12,466 bases of DNA, from contig JAEOTV010000018.1 in assembly GCA_016839635.1 (NCBI GenBank), positions 1 to 12,466 of the forward strand. Reading direction: 5' to 3'. The notes beneath the pieces were generated by a model, which saw only the letters and a list, made by a program, of their open reading frames with translations, did not search any database and was not told where the DNA came from. Shown here piece after piece: positions 6,281 to 12,466 of this stretch. The DNA is from Promethearchaeota archaeon. GTDB lineage: Archaea; Asgardarchaeota; Lokiarchaeia; Sigynarchaeales; SOKP01. The position numbers were made by a program, and so were the translations under genes. The first letter of the stretch is position 1, and each line of letters begins with the position of its first letter.

Positions 6281-7165
6281 ATGAGTGAATATTCGACAGA
6301 TTACACAGTTGATGAAATGATGACTGTGTTAATGGCTAGAGAAGTTAGAAATGATGATGTAATGATTGTTGGGGTAGCAACTCCAATGGTTTGGGCAGCA
6401 TTCACACTAGCAAAGGTAAACCATGCTCCTGATGCAATATACCATTACATTATGGGGAATACGTTTGTATTAGAACCTCGACAAGTAAGCTTATTATATC
6501 TTGAAATGAATACTGCTCGAGCATATCGATTTCAAGATAGTGTAGAATGTACGTTAGAATCTCTTCCTTCTGATAAACTAACTACAATCGAATTCTTCAG
6601 ACCAGCTCAGATTGATCCATATGGGAATAGTAATAATATATGTATTGGTGATTGGAATAAACCAAAAATAAGACTACCAGGAGCTGCAGGTATTCTCGAT
6701 TTTAGCATGTTTTATGCGCGTGGATCTTTTCTTTATACTCCACGACATGATACAAGAACATTTGTTCCTACAGAAAAATTATATTTTATATCTGGTGTTG
6801 GTTTCCCTGATGGTAAACAATCTATATGTGGTGGCGCTGGTCCTCAATGTGTAATTACCAATTTAGCTTACTTGAATTTTGATGAAACAAGTAAACGAAT
6901 GAGACTAAATTCTTATCATCCTGGAGTAGATGTTGAGGATATTAAAGAAGCGACTGATTTTGATTTAATTATTCCAAAAAATGTAAAAGAAACAAAACCA
7001 CCTACAAATAAAGAAATAAAATCATTACGAGAAAAGGTTGACCCCCTCGGTATTAGAAAATTAGAAGTTCTTGCTGGAAAAGAACGTGAAGAGTTGTTGA
7101 ATGAAATTATTAAAAAAGAGTTATCTATGGAAAAAAGATTTCCAAAATTAATTAATCAACAGTAA
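6281..7165 (+). CDS. Class I CoA-transferase-fold beta subunit (GctB/IpdB-like), lacking the catalytic Glu
   Basis: This 294-residue protein aligns with the beta subunits of glutaconate CoA-transferase and IpdB: HAPD (48-51), AQIDPYGNSN with GD and KP further on, CGGAGPQCVITN, then RMRLNSYHPGVDVEDIKEAT and a final REKVDPLGIRKLE. In true class I transferases the HAPD stretch leads into an ESG motif whose Glu forms the CoA-thioester (Glu54 in GctB). Here the aligned residues are Ile57-Met58-Gly59, so that Glu is absent. This fits a hydrolase or lyase such as IpdAB, which opens the last steroid ring in mycobacteria, rather than a transferase; the true substrate is unknown. GGAGG, overlapping the alpha-subunit TAG stop, lies 7-8 bases before the ATG, so the two genes are translationally coupled. 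Confidence 0.88.
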   Translation: MSEYSTDYTVDEMMTVLMAREVRNDDVMIVGVATPMVWAAFTLAKVNHAPDAIYHYIMGNTFVLEPRQVSLLYLEMNTARAYRFQDSVECTLESLPSDKLTTIEFFRPAQIDPYGNSNNICIGDWNKPKIRLPGAAGILDFSMFYARGSFLYTPRHDTRTFVPTEKLYFISGVGFPDGKQSICGGAGPQCVITNLAYLNFDETSKRMRLNSYHPGVDVEDIKEATDFDLIIPKNVKETKPPTNKEIKSLREKVDPLGIRKLEVLAGKEREELLNEIIKKELSMEKRFPKLINQQ

Positions 7166-7203
7166 AATAGATAATCTGCAATGTATTTGAGCGATATTAA
7201 TAT

Positions 7204-10200
7204 ATGAAATTAGTGAATAAACTTGAATTGATTTATATTCCCGCAAGTTACTGGAATGAATCTTCAAGTGGGTTTGAGTTGATTTCTCAAGAAAAAGAAC
7301 TTCCTCAAAATACAAGCTTTTTTATGTTATGGGTTCCTACAAATGAATCAGAAAAAGAACTCACAGAACATATAAAACTGGCATTTCCACTTATCCCTAT
7401 AAAAAAACTTTTATCGTGTAAAATCAACCTTGGAATTCCCTTTGACTTATCAGAAACGAAAACCAATGATAGTAATACGAGAAAATTCTTTAAGGTTATA
7501 TCTCACGTTGGGAAAATTATTCCGATTTCACCAGCAACAAAATTACTATATCAATTAGAATTAATAGAAAATTCTGATCTTAGTAAAGTACATTATAGTA
7601 ATTCAATCAAAACATGGGCTCTTCTAACAAAGTTAGTATTTGAGTTGCTAAATAGAGGTCAATTTGTCCCTGTGTTAGAAAACAATACCCAAAAGTTTTA
7701 TAATGGCCAATGGCGTTTGATTTTAAATTCTCAATTTGATAATGATCGTTATAAGTCAATTTTGAACTATAGTTCTTGGTCAGCGTTTTGCTTACCTGTA
7801 AATTTTTTCAAAGACGGTAAAGTGATTAAAACAAGTGGTCTTTGGCACCCATCTTATATTTTTTCAACATTTATCGATAGTGTTGGGGATTTCTTAATAC
7901 GTTCTACCTTAAAAAAGAGTAAATTTCAAACATTTGAGGAATTTTATAGCACTGAGAGAACTAAAGAAAAGGATCCGGATTTTAAATTAAGTTGGGATTA
8001 TAAATTTCTTAAAGCGCTGATTAAAAAAGATTCAAGTTTTAGAGTAGATGAATTTTATGAGACTATATTGCCTACCTTAATTAAGAATTGGACTCAATCA
8101 GTAACAGGAGTTCAATTAAAACATGATTTTACTTTAAGTTTAGAATTAAAGTATCCAGAAAAAGTGGAAAGTGATTGGGGATTAAAATTTTCCCTCTTAT
8201 TACAGGATGGAAATAAAGCAATTCCGTTGAATGAGCTTTGGGAGGGAAACAAATTAAAAAAACAAGAAATTTCAAATATTCTTGAAAGTGATGAACATTA
8301 TTTAGAAACAATTTTAAGAGCTTTAGGTACTGCTTCAAAGATTTTTCCACCAATTAAAAGAGCTTTTTTAGACAAAATACAGCATGAAATTAAACTTACA
8401 TCTAGTGAAGTAATGGATTTTTTGAAATATCCAAAAGATCTTCTAATTCAACTTGGATTTAATGTTATTTTACCTAACGTCTTTACAAGTGGTGGAAAAC
8501 AACGTTTAACAGCTAGGTTGATAATTCGATCAAAAGGTGATAAAAAGCTTAAAAAAGGAAAATCTGCTGTTTTACCATCATTTTTTGATATCAATTCAAT
8601 GCTAGAGGTGAAATGGGAAGCCAGTCTTGGAGGAGAAAATATCTCAGAAGATGAATTCCAAAATTTGATTAACTCTAACGAGCCTTTAATTAATCTAAGA
8701 GGAGAATGGGTATTAGTAGACCAACAAGATATTGAAGATTTAAAAAATATTGAAGAATCTGAAACAAGAAGTTATATGGATGCTTTAAAACTTGGTTTGA
8801 CAGGAGAGATTCAATTAAAAGAAAATGGTCAAAAGTATGACGTAGTTGTTGAGGGGGAATTAAATGAAATTATTAAGAGGATACAATCAATAGATTCTCT
8901 CGAGGATATATCTTGTCCATCTTCATTTAAGGGGAATTTGCGTCATTATCAACAAGATAGCCTTACATGGATGGGAAATATGATAAAGTTTAACTTTGGA
9001 TTATGTCTAGCTGATGACATGGGGCTTGGAAAAACTATTCAGATTATTGCATTTTTACTTTATCTTAAAGAAAATTATCCAAATAATCCAGGATCAATTT
9101 TTATTGTTTGTCCAACTTCAATTTTGTTTAATTGGTCCCGTGAATTAAAGAAATTTGCACCTGAATTAGAGGTTATACTTCATCATGGACCTAAACGATA
9201 TACAAAAGCCTCAGATATTCCAGAATTCTTAAAACCTCATCGAATTTTTCTAACATCTTATGGAACTATTAGAAATGATATTGATTTCTTGGAAACAATT
9301 CAATTCAGTGGAATTATTATAGATGAAAGTCAAAATATGAAAAATTATACCTCAAAGCAAACGCAGGCAATATACAAACTACAAAGTCAATACCGGATTT
9401 GTTTAAGTGGAACACCTATAGAAAATCGTTTGCTTGAGCTTTGGTCCCTATTTAACTTTTTAAATCCAGGTCTTTTAGGTAGTAGGGGTGAATTCCAAGA
9501 GAAGTACATATTACCAATTGAACGATTTCAGAATCAGGATGTAATTAATAATTTAAAGGCTATTATTGCTCCTTTTATATTGCGGCGTGTTAAATCAGAT
9601 AAGACTATTATAGAAGATTTACCTGATAAAAATGAGATTAAAATTACAGTTCAATTAAGCGAAAGACAAGTGAAAATGTACCAAACGCTTGTAGAAAAAA
9701 CATTAGAAGAAATTGAGTCGGTTAAATCAGACGAAAGAAAGCAACGCGGATTAATCTTGGGATTATTAGTAAAATTAAAACAAATATGTAACCATCCACA
9801 CCAATATCTTAAAACTGATTTATCACCATTAATCAAGACTGAGGAAATGAATGATTTTATTTCTCAATCACAGAAATTAGAAAGATTACTGGAAATGACA
9901 GATGAGGTCATTTCTAATGGAGAAAAAGTTTTAATTTTCACGCAGTTTACTCAAATGGGAGATATTTTACAAAAAGTCCTTGAATGGAAATATAAATTCA
10001 AGATTCTTTACTTTCATGGTAGTGTTCCTGAGAGAAAACGCAGAGAGATTATTGATGAATTTCAATCTGAAGATGTTGATAGCTCTCCAATATTAATTCT
10101 ATCCTTAAAAGCTGGCGGAACTGGTTTAAATTTGACCAAGGGAACAACCGTTATCCATGTAGATAGGTGGTGGAATCCAGCTGTTGAGGAGCAAGCTACA

Positions 10201-10401
10201 GATAGAGCCTATCGAATTGGTCAAAAATCAATTGTAAATGTTTATAAATTTGTTACAATTGGTACAATCGAAGAAAAAATCGACTCTTTATTAGAAGAAA
10301 AACGGAATTTGGCCGATAAAATCATTACCGCTACAGGAGAATCTTGGATTTCGGATCTATCTGATGAAAAATTAAAAGAATTATTAATATTAAGCAATTA
10401 A
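7204..10401 (+). CDS. SNF2-family DEAD/DEAH-like ATPase (helicase) with DUF3670 domain
   Basis: This 1065-residue protein is a double-stranded DNA translocase of the bacterial/archaeal SNF2 type. The N-terminal 400 residues are variable. Residues about 400-520 match the SNF2-associated DUF3670 pattern (FLKYPKDLLIQLGFNVILP, then EVKWEASLGG, LRGEWVLVD). The ATPase core follows: LRHYQQ before Walker A DDMGLGKT (604-611, Lys610), DESQ (707-710) as the Walker B box, SGTPIENR (735-742), LKAGGTGLNL, DRWWNPAVEEQATDRAYRIGQ with motif VI Arg1001/Arg1004. All motifs are intact, so it should be active. It presumably moves along DNA to displace proteins; the physiological role of this branch is not established. 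A SWIM zinc-finger gene starts 8 bases after its stop, a pairing seen repeatedly for this helicase type. It lies 38 bases after the beta-subunit gene and could be read through from it. Confidence 0.95.
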   Translation: MKLVNKLELIYIPASYWNESSSGFELISQEKELPQNTSFFMLWVPTNESEKELTEHIKLAFPLIPIKKLLSCKINLGIPFDLSETKTNDSNTRKFFKVISHVGKIIPISPATKLLYQLELIENSDLSKVHYSNSIKTWALLTKLVFELLNRGQFVPVLENNTQKFYNGQWRLILNSQFDNDRYKSILNYSSWSAFCLPVNFFKDGKVIKTSGLWHPSYIFSTFIDSVGDFLIRSTLKKSKFQTFEEFYSTERTKEKDPDFKLSWDYKFLKALIKKDSSFRVDEFYETILPTLIKNWTQSVTGVQLKHDFTLSLELKYPEKVESDWGLKFSLLLQDGNKAIPLNELWEGNKLKKQEISNILESDEHYLETILRALGTASKIFPPIKRAFLDKIQHEIKLTSSEVMDFLKYPKDLLIQLGFNVILPNVFTSGGKQRLTARLIIRSKGDKKLKKGKSAVLPSFFDINSMLEVKWEASLGGENISEDEFQNLINSNEPLINLRGEWVLVDQQDIEDLKNIEESETRSYMDALKLGLTGEIQLKENGQKYDVVVEGELNEIIKRIQSIDSLEDISCPSSFKGNLRHYQQDSLTWMGNMIKFNFGLCLADDMGLGKTIQIIAFLLYLKENYPNNPGSIFIVCPTSILFNWSRELKKFAPELEVILHHGPKRYTKASDIPEFLKPHRIFLTSYGTIRNDIDFLETIQFSGIIIDESQNMKNYTSKQTQAIYKLQSQYRICLSGTPIENRLLELWSLFNFLNPGLLGSRGEFQEKYILPIERFQNQDVINNLKAIIAPFILRRVKSDKTIIEDLPDKNEIKITVQLSERQVKMYQTLVEKTLEEIESVKSDERKQRGLILGLLVKLKQICNHPHQYLKTDLSPLIKTEEMNDFISQSQKLERLLEMTDEVISNGEKVLIFTQFTQMGDILQKVLEWKYKFKILYFHGSVPERKRREIIDEFQSEDVDSSPILILSLKAGGTGLNLTKGTTVIHVDRWWNPAVEEQATDRAYRIGQKSIVNVYKFVTIGTIEEKIDSLLEEKRNLADKIITATGESWISDLSDEKLKELLILSN

Positions 10402-10409
10402 ACCAGAAT

Positions 10410-11360
10410 GTGATGAAAATAAACGATCGCAGAAAAGAATTTATGGAAAGTCGAAAACTTAAAAGAAAAGCACCAAATGCACCTCAAAGAAAAACTGAAT
10501 ATGAGAAACAACGTACTCATGATGAGGTGGAACAAATAAAGAAGAATCTTATTAATTTTGCGCAAACTTCCTGGGGATCACAATGGATTCAATCAAATCT
10601 AAAAATTGGACGCCCTTTTAGAATGCAAAGAGGAATTGAGTATGTTAAAGATGAACGTCGAATAGATAATCTCTCCATCAATCCCGGTCAAATCTTCGCA
10701 ACCGTTCAAGGCACTGCCCCAACACCATATCGTGTGAAAATTAACTTTGATACTATCCCCAAAGAAGGATGGAAATTAGTAATATCTAATCTTAAAAATA
10801 AAATTATCAACCTCATTGAATTAATAGAGGGTATCCTACCAGAAGATTTAATTACAATCTTTAATAACACTGAATACTCATTATTTCCTGATGCATCAAA
10901 GGATTTAAATGCCACTTGTTCTTGTCCTGATAAGGCAATCCCCTGCAAACATATTGCTGCTGTGATTTTATATCTTGCTCGTGTTATAGACTATAATCCA
11001 TTTCTGTTATTAGAATTGCGGGGGAAAACAAAGAGTGAAATTTTAAGTGATTTAAGTTTATTACAATCCGAAGAAAGTCAACAAATATCTGAAAAAGACT
11101 CAGATTTAGATAAATTTGATTTTAAATTTAATGTACCTCAAATCTCCATCCAAGATTTGTCTACTGAAAAAAAGACAACTGGATTTGATGATTTTCCTAT
11201 TCATTTCAACCTTAGAAAACCGGGAAATATAATAGAAACTTTAGAAAATTTAGGTATTCCACAAATTATTGAAAATAAAGCTTTTGAAATCGTTTTAAGA
11301 GCAATTTATCAGAAAATTACATCTGAGACATATCGTTTATCTCTAGAACTAAGTAATTAA
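10410..11360 (+). CDS. SWIM zinc-finger protein paired with the SNF2 ATPase
   Basis: This 316-residue protein has one clear domain. A SWIM zinc finger is formed by Cys170, Cys172, Cys179 and His181 (CSCPDKAIPCKH), followed by a helix (IAAVILYLARVID), which is the CxC-xn-CxH arrangement. The first 45 residues are rich in Lys, Arg and Gln and could contact DNA. The region at about 222-240 is acidic and low in complexity. SWIM domains bind DNA or proteins, and in bacteria and archaea they often sit in a gene beside an SNF2 ATPase, so this is probably its targeting or regulatory partner. The start is GTG 10410 or the next codon, ATG 10413. It has no separate ribosome binding site and lies 8 bases after the SNF2 stop, so translation is likely coupled. 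Confidence 0.88.
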   Translation: MMKINDRRKEFMESRKLKRKAPNAPQRKTEYEKQRTHDEVEQIKKNLINFAQTSWGSQWIQSNLKIGRPFRMQRGIEYVKDERRIDNLSINPGQIFATVQGTAPTPYRVKINFDTIPKEGWKLVISNLKNKIINLIELIEGILPEDLITIFNNTEYSLFPDASKDLNATCSCPDKAIPCKHIAAVILYLARVIDYNPFLLLELRGKTKSEILSDLSLLQSEESQQISEKDSDLDKFDFKFNVPQISIQDLSTEKKTTGFDDFPIHFNLRKPGNIIETLENLGIPQIIENKAFEIVLRAIYQKITSETYRLSLELSN

Positions 11361-11365
11361 TCTTC

Positions 11366-11398
11366 TGCATTTAATTAAAAAAAATATAAAGAAATGCA
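11366..11398 (+). terminator. Weak stem-loop between convergent genes
   Basis: TGCATTT (11366-11372) and AAATGCA (11392-11398) can pair over a 19-base, A-rich loop, just after the SWIM gene. T-rich runs follow at about 11427-11449, overlapping the end of the convergent membrane-protein gene. Together they may end the SNF2/SWIM transcript. The long loop makes the stem weak; the T-runs are the better signal. Confidence 0.3.
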
Positions 11399-11431
11399 AT
11401 TAAGAAGTTTATTCAGAAAAGATATAATTTT

Positions 11432-11788
11432 TCACTTTTTTATTCTTTTAATGATAAAAAGGCTAATTGCTAGGATACAGCCAATTATACTCCATATTAT
11501 AGCAGTCCACATCCACACTAATACATTATCACCAGGGAGGTAAGGATAAAAAATCCAAAGAAGTACCAAAATAACTGCCCAAATAGTTCCAATAATTTTT
11601 TCATTCCTTTTACTATCAATCATGAAAAATATTGTACCTATGACACCACCGATTATACTCCAAATAATTGCTAACCACATCCAAAAGAATATATCCCCAG
11701 GAAAAAACGGATAAGCAATCCATAAAAATATTAAAATAGGAATCCAAATTATAGCAAAAATTTTTTCCAATTTATCTGCATCTACCAT
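11432..11788 (-). CDS. Small membrane protein made of two tandem two-helix repeats
   Basis: This 118-residue protein is almost entirely hydrophobic, with four predicted membrane helices. It is an internal duplication. Residues 8-61 and 63-117 align along their length, with YPFFPGD/YPYLPGD (26-32 and 81-87) in the loop of each repeat, followed by WMW.AIIWSIIG (36-47 and 92-103). The basic stretch DSKRNEK (58-64) joins the repeats and the C-terminus is KRIKK, suggesting that both face the cytoplasm. I do not recognise a family of known function. GGTGA lies 7 bases before the ATG. The gene follows the winged-helix regulator on the same strand across a 108-base gap that holds a large hairpin and TATA-like box. 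It may be controlled by that regulator. Confidence 0.8.
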   Translation of the reverse strand: MVDADKLEKIFAIIWIPILIFLWIAYPFFPGDIFFWMWLAIIWSIIGGVIGTIFFMIDSKRNEKIIGTIWAVILVLLWIFYPYLPGDNVLVWMWTAIIWSIIGCILAISLFIIKRIKK

Positions 11789-11810
11789 TTTGATATCACC
11801 AATATATTAA

Positions 11811-11856
11811 CATAATAGTATTAGATTTATTTTTATATAAATCTAATATTCTTATG
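11811..11856 (-). promoter_or_regulatory. 46-base near-perfect inverted repeat over a TATA-like box
   Basis: CATAATAGTATTAGATTTAT (11811-11830) pairs with 11837-11856 around a six-base loop. The inner 12 pairs are perfect, and the outer 8 hold one mismatch and one G-T pair. On the minus strand the centre reads TTTATATAAAA, a good archaeal TATA box about 45-50 bases before the membrane-protein ATG; a leader of roughly 22 bases carrying GGTGA would follow. An operator over this promoter, bound by a dimeric winged-helix protein such as the adjacent one, is a reasonable reading. A terminator hairpin for the upstream gene is the alternative. Confidence 0.55.
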
Positions 11857-11896
11857 TTGCTCTATTATAAAGAAGATTTTTCAAATTTGTCTAATT

Positions 11897-12466
11897 TTAA
11901 TTATCCAATTTCTTTACATTTGGATAAAGTTCCATAACTCGACCCTTTTCTTTAAATGAAATTAAATTATTCTCTAATAATTTATCTATGTGATATTTTA
12001 CTGTGTTTCGAGCAAGATTAATCCTTTTAGCAATCTCTGATGAGGAAATTCCCGGATTTTTCTGAATTAATTCAAATATTTTATTAGTTGTTTCTGATTT
12101 ACTTGGTAGATTTTTGAATTTATTAATTGCTTCAATTGAAGAAGTAATTGGAAAATAGAGATTGTATTGACCAAGTATTTCTTTTTTTATTATGCGATTT
12201 TTTACTAAAACATCTAAATGCCACTGTAATTGTCCTTTTTGGAGATCGCAGTTTCGCATTATTTCATTTTGATGAATTCCAGGGTTATTGAGGATTTCCC
12301 TTAATATATTCAAACGGTTTTCATTTTCAAAAATATCTGCAAGAGTTAAGAAAGATCTTCCCTTTTGAATAATAGGTTTTCTTATAAAATAACCTCTATA
12401 TTCTTTTACAGTAAGTACTTCAAAGATGGATAACAATATAATTACTGCTATTATAATAGAAACTAA
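11897..12466 (-). CDS. Tandem winged-helix transcriptional regulator with an N-terminal membrane segment, 5' end outside the window
   Basis: The minus frame is open from the right edge to TAA at 11897, giving 189 residues. A TTG at 12436 could serve as a start, but the ten codons upstream are also open and continue a membrane-like stretch, LVSIIIAVIILLSIFEVL. The protein therefore probably begins beyond the window and is membrane-anchored. Two winged-helix domains follow (numbered from that TTG): 41-96 (RLNILREILNNPGIHQNEIM, then LQWHLDVLVKNRII) and 115-172 (IFELIQKNPGISSSEIAKRI, then TVKYHIDKLLENNLI). Each has a recognition helix and a wing. Such archaeal proteins bind DNA as ArsR/MarR-like regulators, and the membrane anchor suggests sensing of an external or membrane signal. 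It sits upstream of the duplicated membrane protein and the hairpin, so it may control that promoter. Confidence 0.82.
   Translation of the reverse strand, partial: LVSIIIAVIILLSIFEVLTVKEYRGYFIRKPIIQKGRSFLTLADIFENENRLNILREILNNPGIHQNEIMRNCDLQKGQLQWHLDVLVKNRIIKKEILGQYNLYFPITSSIEAINKFKNLPSKSETTNKIFELIQKNPGISSSEIAKRINLARNTVKYHIDKLLENNLISFKEKGRVMELYPNVKKLDN

Noticed and set aside
7204..11360. SNF2/SWIM pair as a DISARM-type phage defence island
   Set aside because: DISARM also needs a DNA methyltransferase and DUF1998 and phospholipase D genes; none lies beside this pair within the window.

Overview
The window is about 70% A+T and looks archaeal. A thiolase is paired with a separate DUF35 zinc-ribbon/OB-fold protein. 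Several starts carry GGTGA-type ribosome binding sites, and TATA-like boxes lie 23-50 bases upstream of others. There is also a tandem winged-helix regulator that appears to be membrane-anchored. An Asgard archaeon of the Lokiarchaeia type would fit, but this is inferred from gene style and composition, not from a marker gene. I see no rRNA, tRNA, CRISPR array or insertion sequence.

Layout. Bases 1-695 (minus) hold the N-terminal part of a membrane-anchored M28 metallopeptidase that starts at GTG and runs off the left edge. Bases 778-2479 (minus) are a two-gene unit of thiolase and DUF35 protein. Then come an MFS transporter (2579-3790, minus) and a cobalamin adenosyltransferase (3933-4475, minus). 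A short divergent promoter region (4476-4541) with a 9-bp inverted repeat separates these from a plus-strand set: a cysteine-rich DUF169 protein (4542-5324) and the two subunits of a class I CoA-transferase-fold enzyme (5408-6268 and 6281-7165). Bases 7204-11360 (plus) hold a large SNF2-family helicase followed immediately by a SWIM zinc-finger protein. The right end (minus) has an internally duplicated four-helix membrane protein (11432-11788) and a tandem winged-helix regulator that is open to the right edge (11897-12466). A long hairpin centred on a TATA-like box lies between these two.

How the genes may work together. The thiolase/DUF35 pair, the CoA-transferase-fold pair and DUF169 suggest acyl-CoA catabolism. 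The CoA-transferase-fold pair resembles the steroid-ring hydrolase IpdAB more than a true CoA transferase: the catalytic Glu of the beta subunit is absent, and a Glu is present in the alpha subunit near where IpdA has its essential Glu105. The adenosyltransferase would supply adenosylcobalamin to B12 enzymes encoded elsewhere, and the MFS protein may import or export a substrate. The SNF2/SWIM pair is a separate DNA-remodelling unit. The two right-end genes look like a membrane-linked regulator and its neighbour.

The main surprises are the ATT start (or frameshift) of the alpha subunit, the missing catalytic Glu, the hairpin over the promoter at 11811-11856, and the duplicated membrane protein.
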